From assembly GCF_014656395.1 (NCBI RefSeq), contig NZ_BNCI01000001.1, forward strand, positions 1,089,893 through 1,153,892: a stretch of DNA of 64,000 nt. Reading direction: 5' to 3'. Numbering within the stretch: position 1 is the stretch's first letter; each line of letters begins with the position of its first letter. A model generated the notes under the pieces. It had not been told where the DNA came from, ran no database searches, and saw only the letters and a list, made by a program, of their open reading frames with translations. Both the position numbers and the translations under genes were made by a program. Source of the stretch: Kordiimonas sediminis. GTDB taxonomy: Bacteria > Pseudomonadota > Alphaproteobacteria > Sphingomonadales > Kordiimonadaceae. This document shows positions 1 to 10,200 of this stretch, one piece after another.

Positions 1-2738
1 CGAATATCGTGGACAGTTGCGTCGTACCCAGGGCGCTGACGATCAGCAAGGGCTGGCGGCTTCTTATCGAAGACGTTGTTTACGCCGATGGAGATGCGTG
101 CAGTCTCAGCATTGAACAGCTCTGGCATTGCGTAAGAGTAACGCAGGTCCATTGATGCCCAAGAACCGATTTTCGGGCTGTCTGTGCCCTGATCGTTCTC
201 GTAGCTGGAAATGTAGCGGATCGCAGCATTTGCACTGTGAACGTCCAGGTTCCAGTTCAAACGAACGTTACCGCGCCAGCGTGGTACAGAGTTGAACGGG
301 TTAGCGAAGTTACGAGTACCCGCACCTGCCCAAATGTCTCCGTTACCTTCTCTGTCAACGTCGAACTTGTTGACATAGCTAAGGGAGCCACGCAGACCGA
401 ACTGACCATAGTCACTATCAGGGAATGTGTAACCAGCCTGAATATCAAGACCGTCAGTTACAACACCACCGAAGTTACCGTTAGACAGGTTCACAGAACG
501 TACCTGACCAGATGGGCTACGAATAACCCGTGGATCAGCTTGGAAAACACCGCCATTACATTCGCCGCTAACAATTGCCTGTGCAACGCCGTCCGGACCA
601 ATCAGGTTTGTATAGTCAAAGCGCCAGTAGTCGATGGAACCGCTGAAGCCAGCTTTCTGAACCACGATACCTGCGTTTACGTTCTTCGCAGTCTGAGGCT
701 GCAGATCGTCTGAACCAGTAACGTTGATTGTGGTGTTGGATGCGTTACCGCCATCACAAGTCATGTTGCCGTTGGCACCCAGAATTGCTGGATCATCCAG
801 GAACTGCGTGCTGCTGGAGCTTGACTTCTGACGAGCACTTGGAAGCTGGAAGGATGTACCGTAGGACGCGCGCAGGGCAATGTCGTCAGTCATCTGCCAG
901 CGGGCACCGATTTTCGGATCAGTTGTTTTCACGCCGCCAGAGAATTTCTCGTGACGTGCTGCAACTGTTACTTCCAGATCAGCAGTGACAGGAAGAAGTG
1001 CTTCTGCAAATACTGCATATACCTTCGTTGAGCCCTGAATTACCAGTGGGCTTGTGTCTGGCGTGCTGCCAAGACCAACAGAAGACAGTGGATCATTGTG
1101 CTGGATGAATGTCTCATCACGGAACTGACCACCGAACGCGATACCAACCATGCCGCCGCTCATCTCGAAGGCGTCACCGGATACGATAAGGTCTGCAACA
1201 GACTGTTCAGCAACAGCTGTTGTCAGGCTTCTGTGGTGCCACTTGGCAAAGTCATCATAATCCAAAGCCGCAACACTTACACCGTCTTTAGGGGAAACAA
1301 GTGTTGGGTTTGTTGTCCGCGTACCAAATGGGTTGAAAGTACCGTTCAGAAGTGACTTGTTCAGTTCAGATGCAACATAACCGTATGCAGCGCGGTTGCT
1401 ACGCTCGGCTTTATTGTAAATGAAGTCTGCTTCGATGTACCAGCTGTCGTTAATCTCGTAGTTAACGCCGCCCAGTGCACGGTAGTAGTTGTAGCGGAAT
1501 TCACGGTCGAATTCAGAACGATCGCCGTTGAATTCATCACCGAGTGGACGACACTGACATGTCAGGTCAACCGCCTGGTGAATGCTGTTATCCCACTGTG
1601 TCGGATCAATATACATGATGCCGTCTGCGCCGTCTGACACATAGAAGTTAAACGGGTGGTCAGCAGGGATATACATGTTACCGCCAGCAAGACCGTTCCT
1701 GAAAAGGTTCGGGCCGTTTGTACGGTCAACTTCGTTGTTGGAGAAGCTGATTTCAGTGAAGACACGCAGTTCGTCAGTCAGATTGTACTCTGCTTCAGCA
1801 AATGCCTGAATGCGAGTTTCTTCTGGAATAACGGAAACCTGATCTTCAAAGCTGTGGCGGCAACGGCCACCGGAGAGAATACCACCTGCTTCTTCACAGT
1901 CTGGATCTGGAATAGTGTTGCCAGATGTACCAAGGAAGACACCGTTATCGTCAAACAGGGCACGCTGCCATGTACCTGGCGCACCAGAAGATGACGTCAG
2001 TGCAGAGTTACCATCTGGGCGTTCCGGGCCAATGCGCTCACGCAGCCACTGGAAATCAGAACGGTCATTACGAGTCTGGCGGTAGTAAGTGGCATAAAGG
2101 TTGATAGACCCTTTGTCAGATTTCGCACCAGTTGCAATGGAGACATTCCACTGATCGTGCGATGATGACGCCATCTTGCCAGAGATTTCAAAACCTTCGA
2201 AGCCTTTACGTGTTACGATGTTAACAACACCACCCACAGCCTCGGAACCGTAGGTCACGCCGGCACCGTCAGTCTGAACGTCGATACGCTCAATCATGGA
2301 CAGTGGTAGCTGATTTACGTCGAAGAACTGGTTACCAAGACCGTCTGCTGTTGCAGACTTACCTGCGCGGCGACCGTTAATCAGAGTAAGAGATGAACCA
2401 GTGCCCAGACCGCGAATGTTAAACTGGCTAGTACCGATCAGGCTACCTGTTTCCTGTGTCAGGAAAGAGCCTGTGTTCACTGGCAGATATTTCACAATAT
2501 CTACAACAGTAGAAGCGCCTTGATCAGTGAAGTCAGAGCGGTTGATCACATTGATCGGTGCCCGAGCTTCATAGCCGTCGCGGCGGATGTGAGAACCTGT
2601 AACAACAATCTCTTCAAGAGAGATGTCGGCACTTTGGTCCTGTGCAGAGATGGATGGTGCGTAGACAGCTGCCACGCCAGCTACCGTCCCCAGCAGCAGA
2701 GTTTTTCTGAGAGCCGTGGCTCTTTTAATATTTGACAT
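1..2738 (-). CDS. TonB-dependent outer-membrane receptor, 3' end outside window
   Basis: This is an outer-membrane receptor of the plug-plus-barrel type that imports a substrate with TonB energy. The frame is open from ATG at 2738 to the window edge (912 full codons). AGGAGG lies just upstream of the ATG. The protein begins with a signal peptide ending near SISAQ, then a TonB-box-like stretch (SLEEIVVTGSHI), plug motifs (FNIRGLGTGSSLTLINGRR) and GAGVTYGSEAVGGVVNIVTR. The last visible residues, RPGYDATVHDI, match the end of such barrels, so probably only about 15-25 residues are missing. A LysR gene lies directly upstream in the same direction and may control it. The substrate is unknown; the nearby gamma-glutamyltransferase-like gene suggests a peptide or amino-acid conjugate, which is inference. 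Confidence 0.93.
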   Translation of the reverse strand, partial: MSNIKRATALRKTLLLGTVAGVAAVYAPSISAQDQSADISLEEIVVTGSHIRRDGYEARAPINVINRSDFTDQGASTVVDIVKYLPVNTGSFLTQETGSLIGTSQFNIRGLGTGSSLTLINGRRAGKSATADGLGNQFFDVNQLPLSMIERIDVQTDGAGVTYGSEAVGGVVNIVTRKGFEGFEISGKMASSSHDQWNVSIATGAKSDKGSINLYATYYRQTRNDRSDFQWLRERIGPERPDGNSALTSSSGAPGTWQRALFDDNGVFLGTSGNTIPDPDCEEAGGILSGGRCRHSFEDQVSVIPEETRIQAFAEAEYNLTDELRVFTEISFSNNEVDRTNGPNLFRNGLAGGNMYIPADHPFNFYVSDGADGIMYIDPTQWDNSIHQAVDLTCQCRPLGDEFNGDRSEFDREFRYNYYRALGGVNYEINDSWYIEADFIYNKAERSNRAAYGYVASELNKSLLNGTFNPFGTRTTNPTLVSPKDGVSVAALDYDDFAKWHHRSLTTAVAEQSVADLIVSGDAFEMSGGMVGIAFGGQFRDETFIQHNDPLSSVGLGSTPDTSPLVIQGSTKVYAVFAEALLPVTADLEVTVAARHEKFSGGVKTTDPKIGARWQMTDDIALRASYGTSFQLPSARQKSSSSSTQFLDDPAILGANGNMTCDGGNASNTTINVTGSDDLQPQTAKNVNAGIVVQKAGFSGSIDYWRFDYTNLIGPDGVAQAIVSGECNGGVFQADPRVIRSPSGQVRSVNLSNGNFGGVVTDGLDIQAGYTFPDSDYGQFGLRGSLSYVNKFDVDREGNGDIWAGAGTRNFANPFNSVPRWRGNVRLNWNLDVHSANAAIRYISSYENDQGTDSPKIGSWASMDLRYSYAMPELFNAETARISIGVNNVFDKKPPALADRQRPGYDATVHDI

Positions 2739-2931
2739 AATTCCTCCTAATGAAAATTGAGGCTTTGAGCATCAGGAAAAATTTCCCGCCCTTTCCCCTT
2801 ATAATTTTCCACGGTAACCCAAATATTATTTGGAGGATAAAAACTATAATTTTCTGAAAAGGAATTTAATTATTCCAAAATGGAATGTTTGTCTGAACTA
2901 AACGAAAAGATGGCTGGAAAAAGAAAGAAGT

Positions 2932-3825
2932 TTAAAGCTTTTGGGTAAATTGCTTAACATGCTCGCGGAATGCGCTAGCAATTAATGACTTTTGTCTAGT
3001 TTTATGGCTAACCAAACCATAACTATGCATAATGTTAGGCTGGAATGGAATAAGCTGCACGCGCTCATCTTTATAAGCTTTAGCTAAGAAGCCATTGACT
3101 ATGGCTATGCCCATGCCTTTTTTTGCAAATGTGCAGGACGCCCCAACGCTGTGTGTTTCAAGGTTCACGCACATTGGTACGGAATGCCGTACGAACTCCC
3201 GTCGTAGTTCGGACTGAAATGCCCCGCCGGAGCCAAGAAGGATAAGGGATTCATCCGCCAGATCTTCTGGCGTCAGGAAGGATCGGTTTGACAGTATATT
3301 CGATGTTGGCACCACGCAGACGGTCCCTGATTCAATGAAGGGCATAATGACCAGCTCTGGGTGGCTTATCGGCAATTTGACAAAACCGAAGTCAACATCG
3401 CCATTGGCTACCTGCCTGATCACAGTTGCAGAGCTGCGCGAATCAAGGTGAATAAGACATTCTGGCCTATCAGAGCGAAATCCGTGGAGCACGTCCACGA
3501 GCGGTCCCTCGACGAAACTTGGCGGCGCAGAAATTCTAAGCGTTCCTTTTTTCCGTGACCGCACATCTTTGGCTAATGCGGATAAGTTATCAACACCCTC
3601 AAGTATTTCAGACACTTTATCTAAAAGAAGCAGGGCTTCTGACGTAGGAACCAGATTATTGTTTTCGCGGTGAAAAAGGGAGATCCCCAATGATTTTTCC
3701 AGTTCCAGTATATGTTTGGAGATCGTTGACTGTGCCACATCTAATATTTGAGCGGCACCAGAGGCAGAGCCACTGTTGATGACTTCCTTGAAACTAACCA
3801 GGGTTTTAAGTGTAGGTTTGGACAT
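2932..3825 (-). CDS. LysR-family transcriptional regulator
   Basis: This 297-residue protein has the usual LysR length. An N-terminal winged helix-turn-helix (about residues 5-65, with SGSASGAAQILDVAQSTISK and LEKSLGISLFHRE) is followed by a substrate-binding domain (about 93-295, starting GTLRISAPPSF). It is transcribed toward the TonB receptor, with a 193-bp gap, and lies head-to-head with a second LysR gene. The intergenic region carries an inverted repeat of the kind LysR proteins bind. It probably regulates the receptor or the neighbouring hydrolase. The effector cannot be read from sequence. Confidence 0.92.
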   Translation of the reverse strand: MSKPTLKTLVSFKEVINSGSASGAAQILDVAQSTISKHILELEKSLGISLFHRENNNLVPTSEALLLLDKVSEILEGVDNLSALAKDVRSRKKGTLRISAPPSFVEGPLVDVLHGFRSDRPECLIHLDSRSSATVIRQVANGDVDFGFVKLPISHPELVIMPFIESGTVCVVPTSNILSNRSFLTPEDLADESLILLGSGGAFQSELRREFVRHSVPMCVNLETHSVGASCTFAKKGMGIAIVNGFLAKAYKDERVQLIPFQPNIMHSYGLVSHKTRQKSLIASAFREHVKQFTQKL

Positions 3826-3921
3826 GACGCTCCGAAGTAGCTTGGAAAACTCTATGAAATGTCGCGAAAGTTCTGACTAAATCTTGCACAAATTCAGCGC
3901 ATTGGTAATACAAAAGCTGCG

Positions 3922-3955
3922 GCATAATTATTTTTTGGTGTAAGTATAGTTATGC
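3922..3955. promoter_or_regulatory. Inverted repeat between divergent LysR genes
   Basis: GCATAATTAT at 3922-3931 and ATAGTTATGC at 3946-3955 form a 10-bp inverted repeat with one mismatch and a 14-bp spacer. It lies about 40 bp upstream of the ATG at 3997 and 97 bp upstream of the divergent LysR start. AT-rich dyads at this position are typical LysR recognition sites; binding is inferred. Confidence 0.4.
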
Positions 3956-3996
3956 TCTATATGGCTTGTATCAGGCTGATTAAGATGGGGTATGTT

Positions 3997-4923
3997 ATGA
4001 ACTTTCGGCAAATAGAAGTTTTTTATTCGGTTATGACCGAAGGCAGCATCACGGGTGCAGCAAAAAAACTAGGTATTTCACAGCCTTCTGTGACAACGAC
4101 GGTCAAGCAGGCAGAAGAAAAAATTGGCTTTCGTTTGTTTGAGCGCGAAGGAGGGCGGTTAATTCCAACGGCCGAAGCGCGGGTGCTGTTTGAGGAAGCA
4201 ACACGGGCGCAGGAGGCCTTGACCGCAATTGATAGACTTGCAGACCGACTTCGGGACGGTATCTCCGGCCATGTCAGTATCGCTGCCACGGCTTCTTTCT
4301 GTCTCGAGATTATTCCAGATGTGATCGCGACGTTTACTAAACAGTATCCGCATTATTCGCTGTCAATTTCCACCCATAATACGGATGCGATTTTGCGCAA
4401 ACTGGACGCCAGAACAGGAACGCATAATATTGGGTTCACTTTTGGAACAGGAAACTATGACGGATTGTCCACATCAAAACTTGGGACTGCTGACCTGTTT
4501 GCTGTATTGCCGCCCAGCTGGCCAATGATCAAAGGCGATACGATCAATATTGCAGACCTAAACCACAAGCCTTATATCGGAGCGGTGCAGTCTACACCTC
4601 TTGGTACGACCATCGAAAATACGCTCCTGCAGGAAGGGGTGGAGCCAAACCGTGTTGCAACGGTACATTCACATCAACTGGCGCTGGATCTGGTTAAACG
4701 TGATTTGGGTTTCTCGCTGTTGGAAACGGTGACCGTCCATAATCTTATCAAGTCAAACACTGAGCCAAATGTCAGGATCAAGAAACTGTCTCATCCGGTT
4801 AAACTTCCCGTAACGGCGGTGTTCCCTGGCGGGCGTACCCTGTCCAATCCGTCCAAGCATTTTCTCGACTGTGTTCGGTCGCGTTTCAGACGCCTTTGCA
4901 CGGATGTGAATAATGCGCTTTAG
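3997..4923 (+). CDS. LysR-family transcriptional regulator
   Basis: A 308-residue LysR protein. The start was set at MNFRQIEVF, where family alignment normally begins and a GGGG run lies just upstream. An in-frame extension to 3952 would run through the intergenic inverted repeat. The HTH (residues 1-60, with GSITGAAKKLGISQPSVTTT) is followed by an effector domain (about 90-295). The sequence style (MNFRQIEVFYSVMTEGSI, MITGDT-like linker) resembles regulators of amino-acid or opine use, but this is only an impression. The gene points toward the gamma-glutamyltransferase-like gene 113 bp downstream and is a plausible regulator of it. Confidence 0.92.
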   Translation: MNFRQIEVFYSVMTEGSITGAAKKLGISQPSVTTTVKQAEEKIGFRLFEREGGRLIPTAEARVLFEEATRAQEALTAIDRLADRLRDGISGHVSIAATASFCLEIIPDVIATFTKQYPHYSLSISTHNTDAILRKLDARTGTHNIGFTFGTGNYDGLSTSKLGTADLFAVLPPSWPMIKGDTINIADLNHKPYIGAVQSTPLGTTIENTLLQEGVEPNRVATVHSHQLALDLVKRDLGFSLLETVTVHNLIKSNTEPNVRIKKLSHPVKLPVTAVFPGGRTLSNPSKHFLDCVRSRFRRLCTDVNNAL

Positions 4924-5036
4924 GGGCGTAAATCCTGCGTCTGCTATAGATACATAGTCAGAAGTTATGATGCGTTTTTTTTGCTGGGAAGCGGCGATAC
5001 AGTATCACCAACTGTCCTGAGAAATGGAGACTTCTT

Positions 5037-6656
5037 ATGTACCGGATTGTGTGTTCTTTCCTTGCTGTTCTGGCGCTGCCTTTTTCCGTGGTGGCGACCG
5101 ATGCAAAATCCTTTGCAGGAATTGTCAGTTCCGCATCGCCTGAGGCAACCCGTGCCGGGCAACAGATACTGGAGCGGGGCGGCAACGCCATTGATGCCGC
5201 TGTTGCTGTATCGCTTGCCGTTGGGGTGACAGAGCCGGCGGGCTCGGGCATTGCGGGCCAGACCGTAATGCTGGTTCAGCCAAAGTCGGGCGACCCTTTT
5301 GTCATTCACGGCACGACATGGTCCCCGGCAAATATCCCTGCGACTGTTACAAAGGACCAGCTGCGCCAGGGACGCACCGCGTCCACGGTTCCGTCTACGC
5401 TGAAGGTTCTTTCGCTTGCACATCAGCGTTATGGTAGCGGTGCAATTGACTGGGCTGACCTTGTCGCACCGTCTATTGCGTATGCAGAAGAAGGGTTCGT
5501 CGTAGGACCGTTCCGTCAGCGTGCCTTTCGTTTCTATGGGGACGCGCTGAAGAAACAGGCGGAAGCAAAGTCTATTTTTATCAAGCCGGACGGCACTGAC
5601 TATCAGGTTGGCGAAACTTTCAGGCAGCCAATCCTTGCGGACACACTGCGTCAGATTGCTGAAAAGGGTGCCGAAGATTTTTATACCGGTGATATTGCAA
5701 GAAAAATTGCTGCTGACATGGCCGAAAATGGGGGCTGGATCACCTATGATGACCTTGCGAACTTTCCTGAGCCGCGTATCGTCACACCGCTTTCCGGTAC
5801 ATACCGCGGGTATGAAGTTCTGACCTTGCCGCCGCCCTTTGGTGGCTGGGTCGTACTGCAAATCCTGAATGGTCTTGAAACAGCGGATCAGGGGGATGTG
5901 GATGCAGATGATGCAGCACGCAGAATTGCGCTCCTGAAAGCAATGGCAATAGGGCACGGTAGCCGCAAGCATACACCTGTTCCTGGTTTTCTGGAGTATG
6001 AAGATGATGTGAAGGTCAAAATCTCCAAACAGGAAGCGGCAAGACTATTGTCCTTAATGGAAGACCGTGCCTCAGGAGAAACAACGCACTTTTCTGTCGT
6101 TGACGGAGACGGGAATGCAGTCTCTGTGACCCAAAGCATAGATAGTTATTTTGGATCAAAGGTTGTTCATCCTGAACTGGGATTTTTATACAATAATTAT
6201 ATGCAGTCTTTCCGCCTTGTTGATGACGGATCGCCTTATGTGCTCAAGGCGAAGGAAATGCCGTTAAGTTCCATGAGCTCAGCAATTCTACGCAAAGACG
6301 GTGCGCCTGTCATGGTGCTGGGAAGCCCTGGCAGCGCTCGCATCATCTCTGCAGTGGCACAGGTCAGCAGCTTCTGGATTGATGTAGAGGCAGATATTGA
6401 AAAAGCCGTCGGAGCATACCGCGTACATGTGGTGCCGGACGGTAAAGCATATGTTGAGGGGCCAGTGGTGCCAGCGGACCTTCTGAGCGGTATGGCAAAA
6501 TATGGTTTCAGCCTTAATCGTCCTGCCTACGGTGTTTCTGACAGCCAGTATGATCCCTATTTTGGCGGGGTACACGCACTGGCAAAGGAAGGCGACACAT
6601 GGGCCGGGGCCGCTGACCCGCGTCGGGACGGCTTGGTGCTAACCGCCAGGAAATAG
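5037..6656 (+). CDS. Gamma-glutamyltransferase-family periplasmic hydrolase
   Basis: An N-terminal-nucleophile hydrolase of the gamma-glutamyltranspeptidase family (539 aa). These enzymes self-cleave before a conserved Thr and remove gamma-glutamyl groups from glutathione or related amides. A signal peptide (about residues 1-24) indicates export. Family landmarks are GGNAIDAAVAVSLAVGVTEP, the cleavage site ETTHFSVVDGDGNAVSVTQS with Thr349 as predicted nucleophile, PLSSMSSAIL and GSPGSARI. The usual R-E-x-A-P segment, whose Arg holds the gamma-glutamyl carboxylate, is replaced by HGTTWSPANIP, so substrate range may differ. GGAG precedes the ATG. A terminator hairpin follows. The upstream LysR and the TonB receptor suggest a scavenging pathway. 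Confidence 0.88.
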   Translation: MYRIVCSFLAVLALPFSVVATDAKSFAGIVSSASPEATRAGQQILERGGNAIDAAVAVSLAVGVTEPAGSGIAGQTVMLVQPKSGDPFVIHGTTWSPANIPATVTKDQLRQGRTASTVPSTLKVLSLAHQRYGSGAIDWADLVAPSIAYAEEGFVVGPFRQRAFRFYGDALKKQAEAKSIFIKPDGTDYQVGETFRQPILADTLRQIAEKGAEDFYTGDIARKIAADMAENGGWITYDDLANFPEPRIVTPLSGTYRGYEVLTLPPPFGGWVVLQILNGLETADQGDVDADDAARRIALLKAMAIGHGSRKHTPVPGFLEYEDDVKVKISKQEAARLLSLMEDRASGETTHFSVVDGDGNAVSVTQSIDSYFGSKVVHPELGFLYNNYMQSFRLVDDGSPYVLKAKEMPLSSMSSAILRKDGAPVMVLGSPGSARIISAVAQVSSFWIDVEADIEKAVGAYRVHVVPDGKAYVEGPVVPADLLSGMAKYGFSLNRPAYGVSDSQYDPYFGGVHALAKEGDTWAGAADPRRDGLVLTARK

Positions 6657-6684
6657 GCCTTGTTCTGATAGCGATAAACAGAGG

Positions 6685-6715
6685 AAACACCGGCCCAGCG
6701 CCGGTGTTTTTTATT
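6685..6715 (+). terminator. Rho-independent terminator after gamma-glutamyltransferase gene
   Basis: A 10-bp perfect stem (6685-6694 with 6700-6709) and 5-nt loop are followed by a T-rich tail on the plus strand. It ends the hydrolase transcript. Confidence 0.85.
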
Positions 6716-7196
6716 GGCCGTTTGTCTGCGCGGTCTTGGTCGCCGGAATTTCAACCAAAAAGCCGTGCGTGACGGCGTCTGTAGTCAGGACAACATCCTG
6801 AAAGTCATATTCTGCGTACCTATAAGGGGTGCGGGGGCTCCAGACCCGAACAGTCGTATCTGCAAGCTCACTAAGATGCTGTTCAAAATCCTCGTGAATA
6901 TGAATGCGGACTTGGCCGTCAGACTTGGTTTTTGCCAGAAAAGGGGTGCTAAATCTGACAATATAGCCGGCGGGCTTATCGGATCCTTCCGCAGTTAAAA
7001 TCTGCACCCAGTCCATGTGATCATCCTGAACGGCATCGGGGGTGGGCGTGGCTGTTATATTTGCCTCTTGCGTGACGCTATAAAGCGGGACGTTAATGTA
7101 GCGCCTGCTTTCGGATAGTGTCGAGGGTACTTTGGTGCTCGCAGGAAGGGCGATTGGTGACGTACTGCAGGTATCAGATAAACAAGGAAGGGCCAC
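6711..7196 (-). CDS. Hypothetical protein with doubtful 5' end
   Basis: A 161-codon frame begins at a GTG placed inside the stem of the terminator of the upstream BNR gene. Codon choice and composition look coding, especially from about residue 50 on (HMDWVQILTAEGSDKPAGYI, HIHEDFEQHLSELADTTVRV). I do not recognise the family. The N-terminus (CLSDTCSTSPIALPAS) has no clear signal peptide or lipobox. The only purine-rich stretch upstream is the other arm of the hairpin. It may be a real gene whose start is further in, or the remains of a gene that lost its 5' end when the terminator region was joined to it. Confidence 0.45.
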   Translation of the reverse strand: MALPCLSDTCSTSPIALPASTKVPSTLSESRRYINVPLYSVTQEANITATPTPDAVQDDHMDWVQILTAEGSDKPAGYIVRFSTPFLAKTKSDGQVRIHIHEDFEQHLSELADTTVRVWSPRTPYRYAEYDFQDVVLTTDAVTHGFLVEIPATKTAQTNGQ

Positions 7197-7217
7197 GCGG
7201 TATGCGTGGCCCTTCCT
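7178..7217 (-). terminator. Strong terminator after BNR-repeat gene
   Basis: A 14-bp perfect stem (7185-7198 with 7204-7217) and 5-nt loop are followed on the minus strand by TTGTTTATC. It sits 23 bp past the stop codon at 7240. Confidence 0.85.
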
Positions 7218-7239
7218 GCAAGTTCAAATAGTCGGTAGT

Positions 7240-10200
7240 TTACTGTTCCTGCCAATCAGGGATGCGGCCAGGCGTTGCCGGTGCACCTTTGCTTTCAAGC
7301 TCGGCTTCAAGTGCAGCAAGATCACGGGCAATCGCCTGAAGATCAGCCTGTGCCTTGGTAAACTCAGAGGCAGCGATCTCGTAGCTTTCGCGGTGTGATC
7401 CTGACACAGGTGACTGGCTTCCCCAGGATGCAAAAATGATCCAGCCAATGCGTCCCTGAATGGAAAGCGGTGTTGGTTCATTGATACTGGCGATTGCGCG
7501 GTCACCTGACAGCGCGACCGATAAGTCCGCCACCGCGGATTTGATGTTACGCAGGCGCTGTGCATCATCCTCGGTTGCCGCAGCCGTCCGCAGGATCGCC
7601 GTGTCCAGATGGCTGATGCGGGTACCGAAGTCCCGAACCGCACGGCTTGCTGCGATAACAGCCCGCTGTAGATCAGATGTCTTGGTCTGGAAGTCCAGAA
7701 GCGCTGCACGGTCTTCGGTGATTTCATCACTGAGCGGCAGTGTTTTGACGGTAAAGGACTGTGGGTCACCGACTTGTGTCAAGGTGCCTTTGATACGGGT
7801 GCTGAGGGTTACAGTATAAGTACCCGGCAGTGCCATTGGACCAATCACATCACCCTCCCACGGCAGACGAGGGCGCGGTGAAAGATTAACCGCATCCGGC
7901 GCATCATAACGCAAGTCCCATGCTGTACGGTGCAGACCCTTGCCGGATTTGCCGTTAAGTTTCCGGACAACATTCCCTGCAGAATCACGCACGGTCAATA
8001 GAACACTTGGTGCCTCTTCGCGGGCTTCGGCGCGCAGGGTATCAAAGTCAGGATATGGGGTGTCTTTCCCTTCTTTCTGTGCTGCCTGATCTGCCTTCTG
8101 GCGTGCCGCTTTGTCTGTTTGCAGTCCTTCGGTCAGATGATAAGTAAAGATCGCGCCATATGGCGGGTTCTCCGCACGCCAGAACTGATCACCAAGCGAT
8201 CCCTTTTCTGTCATGCCCCATTTATCGCCGACAATGAATTGCCAGGCGTCTTTCACCGGGAACAGAGTTGCATTTTCTTTGGTGACGTCCTCGGCGCTGA
8301 TACGCAGGGGCGAATAATCATCCAGAATAAACACGCCGCGTCCAAAGGTGCCGATCACCAGATCATTTTCCCGACGCTGGATTTCCAGATCACGGACTGC
8401 AATGGTTGGGAAACCGCCTTTGACCTGATGCCAGTTTTCGCCGCCATTCTGGGTGAAAAACAGGCCGTATTCGGTACCCACAAACAGCAGGTTTGGATTA
8501 GCATGGTCTTCGGCAATTGTGTGGGCGGTGCCGCGAACAGGTAAATCACCGCTGATCATCTTCCATGACTTTCCCTTGTCTGTTGTTTTCAGGACATAGG
8601 GTTTGAAATCGCCGCGTTTATGGTTGTCAATGACACTATAGGCGACATTTTCATCATGCACTGATGCGATAACATCTTCGATCAGGGACATGTCGGGGAC
8701 GCCTTTAAATTTGTCAGTTTTACGCCAGTTCTGTCCACCATCCTCGGTTACCTGAATAAGGCCATCATCCGTGCCGACATAAATCAGCCCTTCACGCAGG
8801 GGGCTTTCAGATAGGCCGATAATACTGCCATAAATGGACGTGCTGTCATTCTTGGCAATGGCGTCCACACTCCAGACACGGTCCATAACGTCCAGCGCAT
8901 TGCGGTCAATCTGGCGTGTCAGATCGGGGCTGACCGCAGACCATGTATCGCCGCGATCTTCAGACACAAATAGTTTCTCTGCGCCGTAGTAAATGCGGGT
9001 GGACTTATGGGGACTGATGATGATCGGTGTATTCCAGTTCCATTTATACTGGTTCTCGCCGCTTTTCGGTTGCGGCGTGATATAAAGACGTTCTTTGGTC
9101 TTTTTATCGTAGCGTGCCAGGCCGCCATACTGATACTGGGTATAAACAATATCAGGATTGGTGGGGTCCGAGACAGCTTTGTAACCATCGCCACCCAGAA
9201 TGATATGCCAATCACTGTTGGTGATCCCGTGCACTACATTGGTTCGTGAAGGACCGCACAGGGAATTATTATCCTGCGTACCCCCGCACACATTATAGAA
9301 GGGCTCTGCATTGTCTGGTGTGATCCGGTAAAACTGCGCCAGCGGCAGATTGCGGATGTGCCGCCATTTGTTGCCGCCGTCATAGGTTTCATAGACGCCG
9401 CCATCACCGCCAATATACATATGATCGGTATTATCGGGGTCGATCCACATGGCATGATCGTCAACGTGGCGGCTGCTGAAATTCAGGGCTGACCAGGTGC
9501 GTCCACCATCTTTGGATACATTGGTGAAAGTGTCGGTGGAATAGAGGGTGTTGCCGTCTTTTGGATCCACGAACAGCTCGTTATAATATTGGGGGCTGGT
9601 GGTCATGTGCGCGGACCGTTTCTCCCAGCTTACACCAAAATCTGTGGTCGCATAAACGCCCCGACCTTTTTCGTCCGCTTCGATGATGGCATAGATCAGA
9701 CCGGGTTCAGACGGTGCGGCTGCCAGCCCAATCCGACCCAGATCTCCGCCGGGTAGTCCCGATGTAATTTTAGTCCAGGTCTTGCCGCCGTCTGTTGTTC
9801 GCTGGATACCGCTGCCGGGTCCGCCGTTGATCAGGGTCCAGACATGTCGTCTGCGCTGATAGCTGCTGGCGACAATTGTGTCAGGGTCATTTGGGTCAAC
9901 GACAAATTCGTTGATGCCTGTATGGTCGTCAATCTCCAGAATACGGGTCCAGGATTTGCCGCCATCGGTCGTGCTGTACAGACCGCGGTCCCCGCCTTTG
10001 TCCCATAGATTGCCTTGTGCAGCGACCAACACATGATTGCTATCGTCGGGGTTGATCCAAATCTGCCCGATATGGCCGCTGTCTTTCAGGCCCATGTTGG
10101 TCCATGACTTGCCGCCATCGATGGATTTATAGACACCGTCGCCGTTTGCGACTGACCGCTGGGCATTGTTTTCCCCGGTACCAAGCCACAGGGTGTTGGT

